A DNA stretch of 64,000 nt from CAYVTD01 sp964454445 (GCA_964454445.1 CAYVTD010000006.1:20080-84079), one strand, 5' to 3'; shown: positions 35,884 through 45,183, counted from the stretch's first letter. Made by a program: numbers and translations. Notes: generated by a model from the sequence alone, not told the origin.

Positions 35884-35904
35884 TTTCAGGATAAGTCCCT
35901 GAAA
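35884..35904. terminator. Hairpin between convergent purL and rlmN
   Basis: TTTCAGG (35884-35890) and CCTGAAA (35898-35904) form a 7-bp stem with a 7-nt loop, midway between the two stops. No T-run follows on the plus strand, so it may be a weak bidirectional terminator or simply stabilise 3' ends. Confidence 0.35.
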
Positions 35905-35936
35905 ATATAATACCTTAAATACGTGAATACTTAACC

Positions 35937-37016
35937 CTATTTCATAGATGAAGCTAGTTGTCCGCACGCAGCCTCAATATCTTGACCAAATGATTTGCGA
36001 ACATTAACGATGGCACCATTTTTTCGCAATGTATCCACGAAAGCATCAATTTTTTGTTGAGATGCTGGATGGAGACTTATATCAGTCTTTCTGATTTGTG
36101 TTGTGTGGGAAATATCGTTGAAAGGAATAATATTAATAGTAGAAGGCACTCGACGTGATATTTTTGCAAGTCTTATGGCGTCTTCGCGACTATCATTAAA
36201 ACCGTCGAAAACAATGTATTCAAAAGTAAGTTTTATCTTTGATTTTTTGTAATAAAGTTCGAGTGCATCGAGAATTTCGCTTAGCTTCACGTTTTTCGAA
36301 GCGGTTTTCATAATCTTTTCACGTCCTTCATCTGTTGTTGCGTGTAAACTCAAAGCAAGTTTTATTTTTAAGTTTTCTTCGGCTAACTTTTCAATACCTT
36401 TTAAAATGCCTGCTGTTGAAACTGTAATACGTCGATTTGAGATGAGTTTATGTTTTTCACTGGTAATAATTCTAATGGATTTTATTGTGTTTTCGTAATT
36501 TAAAAGAGGTTCGCCCATACCCATATAAACGACGTTGCTTATTTTTTCATTAGTCATTTTTTCTGTTTCGAAGATTTGCCCGATAATTTCCGAACATGTT
36601 AGTTTTCGTCTGAAACCGAGCGAGGCGGTGGCACAGAAAGCACAATCAAGAGGGCAGCCTGCCATTGTTGAAACGCAAATAGTATTTCGTATAGTTTCGT
36701 TTGTTTCGTCATCAAGCCAGGGCATAAACACTGTTTCGATTGAGTTGCCATCGAGCAAGGTAAACAAAAATTTAATCGAGCCATCAACAGATTGCCTCAT
36801 AGAACGGTCTTTAAAATCGCTTAACTGGAACCTTTCGGCGAGAAAGTCGCGCAGTTTCGATGGAATTAATAGCATATTTTCAAAGCTATCAGTCCTTTTT
36901 TTATAAATTTTATCGAAAATCTGTTCGGCACGATACTGCTCGAAACCAGAAGATACAATTATTTTCTTAAGTTCGGCTAGTGTTAAGTCTTTTATCGCTA
37001 TTTTCTGTGTTTGCAT
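35937..37016 (-). CDS. rlmN: 23S rRNA (adenine2503-C2)-methyltransferase RlmN
   Basis: 359 residues. A radical-SAM enzyme that methylates A2503 of 23S rRNA and A37 of some tRNAs. The [4Fe-4S]-binding triad is C121, C125 and C128 (AGCPLDCAFCAT). The catalytic C-terminal cysteine is C351 in DIEAACGQL. GMGEPLLN and the SLHATTDEGRE segment are also family landmarks. The N-terminal ~90 residues are the accessory RNA-binding region. It is the usual length and has no apparent defects. Confidence 0.97.
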   Translation of the reverse strand: MQTQKIAIKDLTLAELKKIIVSSGFEQYRAEQIFDKIYKKRTDSFENMLLIPSKLRDFLAERFQLSDFKDRSMRQSVDGSIKFLFTLLDGNSIETVFMPWLDDETNETIRNTICVSTMAGCPLDCAFCATASLGFRRKLTCSEIIGQIFETEKMTNEKISNVVYMGMGEPLLNYENTIKSIRIITSEKHKLISNRRITVSTAGILKGIEKLAEENLKIKLALSLHATTDEGREKIMKTASKNVKLSEILDALELYYKKSKIKLTFEYIVFDGFNDSREDAIRLAKISRRVPSTINIIPFNDISHTTQIRKTDISLHPASQQKIDAFVDTLRKNGAIVNVRKSFGQDIEAACGQLASSMK

Positions 37017-37094
37017 TAATATCTAGTAATATTTGAAAAACTAATAAGTCCGAAATTGCCAAGAATTTTAATTGGTTACTGATAAGCAATTTCA

Positions 37095-37849
37095 TTATCT
37101 TACAATGAATTTCTTCGCAATAATCTTGCCGTTAATCATCACTTTAAGAAAATAGACACCTGAGCTTTGATTTTTTAATTGTATTTCAGTTTGTTCAGAA
37201 GATAAGTTTTTTGCAAAAAAACTCTTTCGGATAGAATATTGAATATTTCAATGTAATAATTAGCTTTAATATTGTCTTTGAAAAGTAAAGTGAAATTGCC
37301 GTTGTTTGGATTTGGAAAAACAATAAACTCTTGATAAACATTTGGATTGGAAAAAACAGCTACTCTAGTATGGGTAGCGCCATCATTGTAATATGAACCA
37401 CTTTCGTAAGTCATTAAATCACAATATTTCCCATTGTTACTTCCTGTCCATCGCCAGATGTTCGGGAATATCTATTGTTAAAGAGACTTTTCCGTAAGAA
37501 ATGGCAATAATGCAAAATGAAAATGGGAGACCGTCGAGTTTAGCCATTATAGAAAGTGTGCCGTTTACATTAGTGCTAATTTTCGAAATTTTTGCAAGAT
37601 AACTATTTGATTCGAATAAGTCTAATGTTAAATAATCATTTTCATTAATCATCGATTTATTCATGAGCAAGGAATTTAAAGTAAAAGGTCTTGCACGCTT
37701 TGCTGACGTAAGATTTTCTTTCACAAGAATTTTGTTTCTGTTAAGTTCTCTTAAGCTCGATAGCTTTTCATCATTGATGCTAAATGTCTTTGCAAGGGCA
37801 GTTGTTGATGCAAGAAGGAAGAGACTGCAGGCAAGTATATATATTTCAT
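37095..37849 (-). pseudogene. Shattered T9SS-exported metalloprotease-like gene
   Basis: Reading the minus strand from the ATG at 37849 (preceded by aggaaag) requires at least three frame changes. A signal peptide (ILACSLFLLASTTALA) is out of frame with its ATG after a TA repeat. Next comes a propeptide-like segment (NVNGTLSIMAKLDGLPFSF). A frame change near 37450 leads into RWTGSNNGKYCDLMTYESG ... RVAVFSNPNV, like the end of a zinc-protease domain (Met-turn, then FSNP). Another change at an A6 run near 37200 leads to the T9SS sorting domain, ending SSGVYFLKVMINGKIIAKKF...R and TAA at 37095-37097. The whole catalytic core, including any HExxH motif, is missing. Family identity is inferred from these remnants. 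Confidence 0.68.
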
Positions 37850-38111
37850 TGTTCTTTCCTTTGCTATAATTAACAAATATTAATATTTCAGAATAATTAT
37901 AAACAAATATATAAAAAATATTTTATTGATAACAAAAAAAATTTATTAATAAAATATTAATCTAAAAAAACGCAAAATAAATAAACGATAATACTTGATC
38001 AGACCTTCCGGAGGTTTACTCACAACAAAGTCTGTTATAGACAGATAGAGGAATAGAATTCAAAATAATGTAAATAATTGCTATAAAATTTCCTAAAAAA
38101 TATTTTGTTCA

Positions 38112-38142
38112 TTTGGAAATTCAAAAAAGTTTCTCTATATTG
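38112..38142 (+). promoter_or_regulatory. Putative Bacteroidetes-type promoter before ftsQ leader RNA
   Basis: TTTG at 38112-38115 and TATATTG at 38136-38142 with a 20-base spacer approximate the TTTG-N19-TAnnTTTG consensus (one T short in the -7 box). A transcript from here would start near 38149, giving a leader of about 240 nt before ftsQ. Confidence 0.35.
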
Positions 38143-38213
38143 TCAATAGAGAATTTTACCATCGCGGCATAACGAGGGAATTCAAGTCTGTTTGGATAGA
38201 AATAGTACAAAAC

Positions 38214-38280
38214 GCAAACAAGCCGTAAGTTATTGGGGAATAACGGTTTAAACGGCGTGTCGTTTGAATGTCTTGTTTAC
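38214..38280 (+). ncRNA. Predicted three-way-junction RNA in the ftsQ leader
   Basis: Three stems can be drawn by eye. The closing stem pairs AAACAAG (38216-38222) with CTTGTTT (38272-38278), extended by one more pair beyond a mismatch. Hairpin 2 is GTTATT-GGGG-AATAAC (38229-38244), with two further G-C pairs across a bulge. Hairpin 3 is AAACG-GCGTGT-CGTTT (38250-38265). The segment is markedly less AT-rich than its surroundings and carries no protein-coding frame. It could be a cis-regulatory element of the ftsQAZ genes or an independent small RNA. It matches no family I know. Confidence 0.4.
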
Positions 38281-38387
38281 AAAATTTTCTTGAAAAAAAC
38301 ATCTATTGTTATTTTTCAGGAGAGGGCATAAATATCATTTCGCCAGAATCCTCCATTTGTTGCTTTTGGTAAATAGTTGAAGTTTTT

Positions 38388-39158
38388 ATGTTTATCAAAA
38401 GGCTTTTTATGGGGGACATTTCTCAAGCAGCTGACAATCGGAAAAAAACATACAGGCGTATTCGTTTGGTTGTTCTGATTTCGGTTATAGCTATCATTTG
38501 TATTATTGCTGTGAAGCGAGATAACAATAGATACAACATCAAGTATTCTTTTAAAGGCAACGATTTTCTATCTGTCCAAGAACTTGAAGCAGAACTTAAT
38601 TCCAAAATCGATACTAACCTAAGAAACATAACACTTCGCAAAATTAAAGAAAAGCTTGAGAAGAATCCATTTATTGAAAAGGTAACCCTTGTTCAACAGA
38701 ATGCAATGAATATTAATATTTACATTAAAGAAATCGAGCCGCAAGCACTCATTGCCGGAGATAATCGCGAGCTTTACTTTTATTGCAAAGGAAATAAACT
38801 AATAGATTATCGTCCCACCGCCTCTCTACGCACTTTTCCCCTCGTTTCAGGTGTTCTTGATACACATAAGATAATCAAACCAGCCATTTCTGGAGTAATT
38901 AATATATTAAATGAAATGAACGCTAAGGAATATAAACATTTGTATTCTCTTCTTACAGAAATACAATATCAAAGAAATGGAACATACAAGCTTGACTTCG
39001 ATAATGGCAATTTCACAATAATTTTTGGAGAAGCTAAAGACATTGTAAATAAACTGAACAAACTCGACAAATACCTTCAACACAGATATAGCAACACCGA
39101 ATTTGCTTCTACCAAGATAGCTGATCTTCGCTGGAAAGGTAGCTTGGTAATAAATTAG
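38388..39158 (+). CDS. ftsQ: Cell division protein FtsQ/DivIB
   Basis: 256 residues. A short basic cytoplasmic tail is followed by one membrane helix (about 27-43, LVVLISVIAIICIIAV) and a POTRA-like domain (YSFKGNDFLSVQELE ... IEKVTLVQQNAMNINIYIKE). The C-terminal beta domain contains FPLVSGV. The fold is poorly conserved, but position directly before ftsA and ftsZ settles the identity. FtsQ bridges early and late divisome proteins in the periplasm. The usual upstream mur/ddl genes are absent and replaced by a long leader and a pseudogene. An internal ATG at 38409 is an alternative start. Confidence 0.85.
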   Translation: MFIKRLFMGDISQAADNRKKTYRRIRLVVLISVIAIICIIAVKRDNNRYNIKYSFKGNDFLSVQELEAELNSKIDTNLRNITLRKIKEKLEKNPFIEKVTLVQQNAMNINIYIKEIEPQALIAGDNRELYFYCKGNKLIDYRPTASLRTFPLVSGVLDTHKIIKPAISGVINILNEMNAKEYKHLYSLLTEIQYQRNGTYKLDFDNGNFTIIFGEAKDIVNKLNKLDKYLQHRYSNTEFASTKIADLRWKGSLVIN

Positions 39159-39190
39159 AAATTTTTACAATAAATATATGGAAAAATAAT

Positions 39191-40486
39191 ATGTCAAAAT
39201 CAAAAAGTTCATTTGTAGGTGAAGCACAGCAAGAACAAGAGTTTACCGTTGCTCTCGACATAGGAACGTCAAAGGTTTGTGCCTTGGTTGCTTCTCCAGA
39301 CGCAGATCCTGAGCGAATCAATGTTTTAGGTATGGGTATTACTGAGAGCGATGGTCTCAAACGGGGAGCTATTGTCAATATTGATAAAACTGTTAATTCT
39401 ATTGAAAAAGTTATAAGGCAAGCAGAACAACAATCAGGTGTTAATATCAATGAAGTCGTTGTGGGAATTGCTGGCGATCATATTAAGTCCGAAATTGCTC
39501 ATGCTAGAATAGGCATCTCCAATCAGGACCGTATTGTTTCCCGCGACGACGTGGCGCGACTTTTACAAGAAAGTAAAAACATACACCTTCCTACCGAACG
39601 CGAAATTCTTCATACAATACCCCAAGAGTATTCTATTGATGGACAAAATGGTATTACATCACCAGAAGGGATGTGTGGTAACATGATGGAAGCCGATGTA
39701 CAAGTGATAACTGGACAGAAATCTTATATTCAAAATATAAGTCGTAGCATACAACGTCTGGGCATCGACGTAAAATCGTTAGTCTTGCAACCTCTTGCAA
39801 GTAGCAGAGCGGTACTTACTGAACCGGAAAAAGAAGTTGGCGTTGCACTTGTTGATATTGGCGGGGGCACCACTGATATAGCTGTTTTTGATGAAAATAT
39901 ATTACGTCACACGAGTATAATAGCGATCGGAGGCCGCTCGATAACCGATGATATCCGTAGAGTTCTTGGTATTATTAATAGCGAAGCAGAAAAGTTGAAA
40001 CGGGAAGTCGGGCATGCTCATTCTGATTCGTTGCTGGACGACGAAACTCTTATGATCGCAGGTATCAACGGCAGGAAGCCTTTCGAAATTACCCGTAGCT
40101 ATCTTTGTCGAATTATTCAATCCCGTCTGGAAGAAACTTTTAAATTTGCTCTTGACGAAATAAGGAAATCAAATTGTTCGCACCAACTCGGGGCAGGTGT
40201 CGTATTGACTGGCGGTTCGTCGCTGATTAGTGGTGCTGTTGAGCTTGCAGAAGAAACTTTTGGAATGCAAGTAAAGCTGGGGTCACCTTCCGGAATTAAC
40301 TATTCAGGTCTTATCCCTGAAATCCAGAACCCAATTTACTCCACAGCCGTTGGACTTTTACTATACGATATGATGGATAGTAAAGATAATTGTGTTAATT
40401 CGGAAATCAAAGGCGAAAAAAAAGTAACTAAAAGCAAGAAGCCTAGGATTTTTAATAAAGTTATAAAGATTCTGAGGGATATATAA
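39191..40486 (+). CDS. ftsA: Cell division protein FtsA
   Basis: 431 residues, actin fold. Phosphate 1 motif VALDIGTSKVCALVA lies near the N-terminus; phosphate 2 LVDIGGGTTDIAVF and adenosine motif VVLTGGSSLISG follow. The SHS2/1C insertion contains HTIPQEYSIDGQNG. The C-terminus (KKPRIFNKVIKILRDI) is a short amphipathic helix that tethers FtsA to the membrane. It anchors FtsZ filaments and recruits later divisome proteins. It is 32 bp after ftsQ and about 45 bp before ftsZ. Confidence 0.96.
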   Translation: MSKSKSSFVGEAQQEQEFTVALDIGTSKVCALVASPDADPERINVLGMGITESDGLKRGAIVNIDKTVNSIEKVIRQAEQQSGVNINEVVVGIAGDHIKSEIAHARIGISNQDRIVSRDDVARLLQESKNIHLPTEREILHTIPQEYSIDGQNGITSPEGMCGNMMEADVQVITGQKSYIQNISRSIQRLGIDVKSLVLQPLASSRAVLTEPEKEVGVALVDIGGGTTDIAVFDENILRHTSIIAIGGRSITDDIRRVLGIINSEAEKLKREVGHAHSDSLLDDETLMIAGINGRKPFEITRSYLCRIIQSRLEETFKFALDEIRKSNCSHQLGAGVVLTGGSSLISGAVELAEETFGMQVKLGSPSGINYSGLIPEIQNPIYSTAVGLLLYDMMDSKDNCVNSEIKGEKKVTKSKKPRIFNKVIKILRDI

Positions 40487-40531
40487 TGATGAGAATAATA
40501 AACTATTTTTCAATTTTCAATGGGAGAGTTT

Positions 40532-41911
40532 ATGTCAGTAGAACTCGAAAAAGATATTAAGCCTAAAAGTGATGTCAAAATTAAAGTTATCGGCATTGGT
40601 GGTGGAGGCGGCAATGCGATAAAAAGTATGATTAATCTTGGCTTGGAAGACGTCGATTTCATTGCGGTTAATACTGATTCTCGAAGCTTGAAGAGCAATA
40701 CTGCTCCGACGAAAATCCAGATCGGTAAAGAAACAACTAAAGGACAAGGAGCTGGTGCTAAGCCTGAAGTCGGGAAAAAATCTATCGAAGAGAACATAGA
40801 AGAAGTCCGGCAAGCATTGTCGGGCAGCGACATAATCTTCATTACTGCTGGAATGGGTGGAGGAACAGGTACTGGAGCTGCCCCAATTGCTGCAAAAATC
40901 GGCAGGGAAATAGGCGCTCTAGTGATTGGGGTAGTTACAAAACCATTTGATAAAGAAGGGCAGGATAGGATGAATGTTGCCGAAAAAGGCATCGAATCTT
41001 TAAGAGAGTATGTGGATTCGATACTAGTGATCTCAAATCAAAAATTGATTAGCATTACTGATAGGAATACTTCATTACTGGAAGCATATCAAAAAGTTGA
41101 CAGGGTACTTTATAATGCCATAAGCGGAATAACAGACATTATTACTAAAGATGGGTTTGTTCACATTGATTTAGCTGATCTTTGCACTATTATGAAAGGG
41201 AAGGGCGATACATTGATGGGCACAGGCGTAGCTGTTGGAGAGAATCGAGCTATTGAAGCCACCCAGAAAGCATTAAATTCACCCTTGCTCGAAAGCGTTA
41301 CAATTGATGGTGCACAAGGGATACTTGTGAACATTACTGCTCCCGAAAATATGGGTTTCTTTGAGCATGAAGATGCTATATCATTAATTAAGGAAAAAGT
41401 CAGTGATGATGTTAAGTTAATTTATGGTATTGTCTTTACTGATAAGGATGATAGTGAATTTAAGGTTACAGTTATAGCAACTGGTTTTAAAAAAAATCAG
41501 AAAACAGAACCTCAAAAAGACCAAACCTATAAGCCTCAAAATAATGAGGATCTAAATAACAAACCACAACGAGTCCCAACTTCTATTAATACTCCCATTG
41601 TTATTAACACGAACTTCTCTGAAAAAAAGACATCCTTTAGACAGGATAGTCCAATAAAAGTGCCTCCCGGTCTGAAAGATATAGCTGAATCTAATAAACC
41701 AGCATACTTTAGGCAAAAAAATAACCTTGATAGTAAGATGGAGGAAACCCAGAGATTAGAATTCGGTAACTTGGAAACAGATAAAGTCGATGAAGCTAAG
41801 ACAACTACTCAAGTGATTGATGGTTTTCGTGAAAGATTTACCAATCTAAATAATAATGAAAAAAACAAAGATATTGAAAAACCTGCAATTTTACGAAGAA
41901 CGAGAGATTAG
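40532..41911 (+). CDS. ftsZ: Cell division protein FtsZ
   Basis: About 459 residues from the ATG at 40532, chosen because a gggag motif sits 6-8 bases upstream; an earlier ATG at 40520 would place that motif inside the gene. The GTPase core has GIGGGGGNAI, NTDSRSL, the tubulin signature GMGGGTGTGAAP and the T7 loop region NVAEKG...LADLCT. An unstructured linker of ~130 residues rich in Asn, Lys and Pro leads to the C-terminal peptide KPAILRRTRD, which binds FtsA. It polymerises into the Z-ring. Confidence 0.97.
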   Translation: MSVELEKDIKPKSDVKIKVIGIGGGGGNAIKSMINLGLEDVDFIAVNTDSRSLKSNTAPTKIQIGKETTKGQGAGAKPEVGKKSIEENIEEVRQALSGSDIIFITAGMGGGTGTGAAPIAAKIGREIGALVIGVVTKPFDKEGQDRMNVAEKGIESLREYVDSILVISNQKLISITDRNTSLLEAYQKVDRVLYNAISGITDIITKDGFVHIDLADLCTIMKGKGDTLMGTGVAVGENRAIEATQKALNSPLLESVTIDGAQGILVNITAPENMGFFEHEDAISLIKEKVSDDVKLIYGIVFTDKDDSEFKVTVIATGFKKNQKTEPQKDQTYKPQNNEDLNNKPQRVPTSINTPIVINTNFSEKKTSFRQDSPIKVPPGLKDIAESNKPAYFRQKNNLDSKMEETQRLEFGNLETDKVDEAKTTTQVIDGFRERFTNLNNNEKNKDIEKPAILRRTRD

Positions 41912-42230
41912 TATTTAAAAATATCTGTTTCCTTTTTTTTAAAATTCGTTGAATATTCTGCAGAAACACCAAACGAAAGGCAAGAAATCTAAAAATTAAT
42001 ATACTGGAATTGAAAAAAGATGAAATAGTTGAAGAGATATTATTAATCCTCAGATGGGAAACCGGCAAAAGGATGTGTCAATATGTATATCCGATGAAAT
42101 ATAGTATAGCAAAATGATGCATAATAATTTATTTAGTTATACATAAAATATTTTTTATATTTCACAAAATATTTTCAGTTTTGTATACGTCTTATTCTTA
42201 AGATTTTAGTTTTATTTTAAGTTTTTCATT
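41912..42230. other. Intergenic region, no feature recognised
   Basis: 319 bp between ftsZ and the DUF488 gene. It is AT-rich with a T9 run soon after the ftsZ stop but no stable hairpin before it. A short open frame (41953-42117) exists without a plausible start signal. No promoter could be assigned with confidence. Confidence 0.5.
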
Positions 42231-42602
42231 ATGATTACTCTTAAAAGAGTTTATGATAAACCCGATGAGACTGATGGACGCAGAGTCCTGGTTGACAGAT
42301 TATGGCCGAGGGGTTTATCTAAAGAAAAAGCCAAAATTGATTTTTGGTGGAAAGAAATTGCACCAAGTGATGAATTGAGAAAATGGTTCTCTCACGACCC
42401 GGGGAAATGGAGCGAATTTAAAAAAAATTATATATCTGAACTAAAAAACAAAAAGGATCTGCTTCAAGAGATTAATAATTTCGATGTGCGAGATAAGAAT
42501 CTTGCTCTTCTTTATGGGGCAAAGGATGAAGAACACAATAACGCCGTTGTTTTAAAGGAATTTTTGTTAAACGAATTTTCAAGTTATCTTTCATTTTTAT
42601 AG
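42231..42602 (+). CDS. DUF488 family protein
   Basis: 123 residues, a full-length short DUF488 (YeaO-like) protein. Family landmarks are LKRVYDKPDETDGRRVLVDR, LWPRGLSKEKAKIDFW and the SHDPGKWSEFKKNY segment, ending LLYGAKDEEHNNAVVL. The biochemical function of the family is not established. It is followed 20 bp later by the ric gene on the same strand, suggesting co-expression and perhaps a shared part in nitrosative or redox stress. That link is inferred from adjacency only. Confidence 0.88.
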   Translation: MITLKRVYDKPDETDGRRVLVDRLWPRGLSKEKAKIDFWWKEIAPSDELRKWFSHDPGKWSEFKKNYISELKNKKDLLQEINNFDVRDKNLALLYGAKDEEHNNAVVLKEFLLNEFSSYLSFL

Positions 42603-42622
42603 ATTTATCTAAAAGGAGCATT

Positions 42623-43345
42623 ATGACTATAACAAAAGAACAAACAGTTGCCGAATGTGTGGCAGACAACTATCAAACAGCAGTAATTTTTAAAGATAAT
42701 AATATAGATTTTTGTTGCGGCGGAAAGATTTCCATTGAAGATGCCTGCAAAAAAAACAATATAGATGAAGAAACACTTTTACAAAGTTTAAACGAGCTAG
42801 TACAGAATAAAAAACAGGAAAATCCAGTGGAACAATATGAATTAGATGATTTAGCTGATTATATCGTGGGAAAGCATCATAAATATGTCAGAGAGAGTAT
42901 TCCACAAATTGAGCCTTTTTTGGACAAAGTGGTCGATGCGCATAGTCAAAGGCATCCTGAACTTTACAAAGTAAGGGAAAACTTTTTGAAGGTAAAAAAC
43001 GAACTTTTAGCACACATGGTCAAAGAAGAAAGAGTTTTATTTCCCTTTATTAAAGAAATGGTTAAGGCAAAAAAGAATGGCAGCAAAGTCGCTCCGCCCT
43101 TTTTCGGAACAATAAGAAATCCTATCAATATGATGGAAGCAGATCACGAATCTGCCGGCAATGACTTTAAAGAGATAAGAAGCATTACAAATGCTCTTAC
43201 TCCACCTTCCGATGCTTGTAATACATATCGAGTTACTTTTTCACTGCTTGATGAATTTGAAAGTGATCTCCACAGACATATCCATTTGGAAAACAACATT
43301 TTGTTTCCTAAATCAATAATTCTGGAAAGTGAATTGCTATCATAA
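42623..43345 (+). CDS. ric: Iron-sulfur cluster repair di-iron protein (Ric/YtfE/ScdA)
   Basis: 240 residues. The N-terminal ScdA domain contains the NIDFCCGGK motif. The hemerythrin-like domain that follows has the expected di-iron histidine/glutamate set: KHHKYVRE, DAHSQRHPE, HMVKEERVLFP, ADHESAGND and HRHIHLENNILFP. The protein repairs iron-sulfur clusters damaged by nitric oxide or peroxide. A Shine-Dalgarno-like aaggagc precedes the ATG by 5 bases. It appears co-transcribed with the DUF488 gene. Confidence 0.95.
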   Translation: MTITKEQTVAECVADNYQTAVIFKDNNIDFCCGGKISIEDACKKNNIDEETLLQSLNELVQNKKQENPVEQYELDDLADYIVGKHHKYVRESIPQIEPFLDKVVDAHSQRHPELYKVRENFLKVKNELLAHMVKEERVLFPFIKEMVKAKKNGSKVAPPFFGTIRNPINMMEADHESAGNDFKEIRSITNALTPPSDACNTYRVTFSLLDEFESDLHRHIHLENNILFPKSIILESELLS

Positions 43346-43404
43346 CCGGATTGGAGAGTTACCTGATAATTACTCAATCTTGTAGGTTTCAAAAAGAATT
43401 TTGC

Positions 43405-45126
43405 TCATTTAACAAGCAATCTTAACAATTTTGCGGAATCAATCGGTTTCGATAAGTAATCATCGCAACCTACTGTTAGGATTTTTTCTCTTTCCTGGCT
43501 AAAAGCATAAGCAGTTTGTGCTATAATTGGTAATTCAGGCCTTATTGTTTTTATTATTTTGGTGGCTTCTAAACCATCCATTATCGGCATAGCAATATCC
43601 ATAAGAACGAAATCGATCTCGGGATTATTTTTAACATGCCTAACAGCTTCCTTGCCGTTACTTGCATGTATTAATTGAAATTCTTTATTTTTAAAAATCT
43701 TTTCGAGATAAAGATAACTTGTGATGTCATCTTCAGCTACTAATATTATTTTTCTTTTTTTAACAAAACCTCTGCTTTCAGTTGGTTCTTTTTCTTCCGC
43801 CTCTAAAGTGTTTTGATATGGAATTGTAAAATAAAATGTAGAGCCGATACCAATTTTAGACTCAAGCCAGATGTTTCCCCCTAGCAATTCCACAAGTCCC
43901 TTGCAGATAGCCAGACCAAGTCCGGCTCCTTCAAAATCTTTTGTTGCTGTTAAATCAACTTGTGTAAATCTGTCGAAGATTCTTTCTTGATGCTCTGGCG
44001 AAATGCCAATGCCTGTATCTTTTACAAAAAACTCGACAAAATTGCCTTTTATTTCATAGCCAAAATCGATTTTTCCTTTTAGAGTAAACTTAATGGCATT
44101 GTTAATTAAATTGGTTAGTATTTGGTTTAGCTTGACGTCATCAGTGTAAACCCATGTTTCTTTGATAGTTGTGGGGATGATGTAGTTAATTTCAATACCT
44201 TTACTATGAACAATAGGTTTAAAAAAGCTAAATAAACTACATAGCATAGAATTTATTGAAAACGATTTCTTTGTAATGAAGACTTGCCCGGTTTCTATTT
44301 TAGAAATATCAAGAACATTATTGATAATACTCAAGAGACGTTCGCCGCTTTCCTGAATTATTCCTGTGTATTCTCTTATCACTTGTAAAGAATTGATTTC
44401 ATCGTGAAGTAATTTTGAAAAACCGAGAATGCCGTTCAAGGGAGTACGAATTTCGTGAGATATATTTTGTAAGAAAGCAGTTTTAAGTCTGTCGCTTTCT
44501 TCGGCGTGCTCTTTCGCTTTTTGTAGCTCTTCGTTTTAAATTTCTATTTCTTCATTTTTTTCTTCGAGTCGCTGATGCTCAGCTTCGAGTTGGTCTAAAT
44601 ATTCTAAATTTTGTAAATTTTTTAGTCCAGTTTTTCCAATAATGTCAGTAAGAAGTATTAAGAATTGAATGGTTTTTTTAATATGCTCTTCTTTAAGAAT
44701 AGGTACTTGTCTAACTGCCTGTAAATACTCTGTTTCGTTAAATCCGTATTTATTTGCTCGTTTCTTAAAATATTCTATATCTGGCTCTTCAATAAAAAAT
44801 TGACCAGTGAAAAAATTTCCTATATGCTTGTTATCAACAATTATAGGGAAAGCAATATCAATTAGTCCATTTTTGCATTTATACTTATTATATCTTTTTC
44901 CTTCATTAGCTTGTCTGGCAAGAATAGTATCGCTTTCAATGCAGTTTTGCAATGTTATTTCATTTTTCCGATGAAACAGTGTGCAAATTGGTTGCCAACC
45001 AGTTTCAACAAAAACTTTGCCTTCAAGATCAATAATTGCATTAGCTATTCCAACTATTTTTCCGAAACTTTCGCATAGCTGTTTTAATTCTTCAAAGTTG
45101 AAAATTTGAGGTAATTGGTATTTCAT
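43405..45126 (-). pseudogene. PocR-domain hybrid histidine kinase interrupted by one in-frame TAA
   Basis: The frame from the ATG at 45126 encodes a PocR sensory domain (about 1-170: CTLFHRKNEITLQNC, DIAFPIIVDNKHIGNFFTGQ) and a Glu-rich coil ending EEKNEEIEI. A TAA stop follows at 44536-44538. The same frame continues past it as NEELQKAKEHAEESDRLK, then the HisKA box ISHEIRTPLNG, an ATPase domain (NNAIKF, DTGIGI, GAGLGLAI) and a receiver (FVLMDIAMPIMDG), ending at 43405. Without readthrough the sensor and the kinase are separated. A restart at the TTG at 44439 would lack the phospho-acceptor histidine. Otherwise the gene is intact, so the mutation is recent or an assembly error. Confidence 0.8.
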
Positions 45127-45183
45127 TTGCTTATGTCCTCTATTATAAATGCAACTTTTTTTGTGAAAGCAACAATTATTTGA

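Larger units (their letters stand above)
37850..38387. other. Long intergenic region before ftsQ
   Basis: 538 bp with no convincing protein-coding frame. The first ~250 bp are very AT-rich with nothing recognisable apart from an imperfect accttccggaggt inverted motif near 38003. The second half holds a putative promoter (38112-38142) and a GC-richer segment that folds into a three-way junction (38214-38280), listed separately. Confidence 0.6.

Noticed and set aside
37663..37869. Plus-strand open frame at the pseudogene
   Set aside because: It is the antisense of the pseudogene's signal peptide and propeptide; the minus-strand remnants are far more protein-like.
38003..38016. accttccggaggt motif as an operator or attachment site
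   Set aside because: It is an imperfect palindrome in a long intergenic region with no second copy or other supporting signal.
41953..42117. Short plus-strand open frame after ftsZ (55 codons)
   Set aside because: It has no plausible start codon with a ribosome site near its beginning, only a late ATG leaving about 15 codons, and no recognisable motif.
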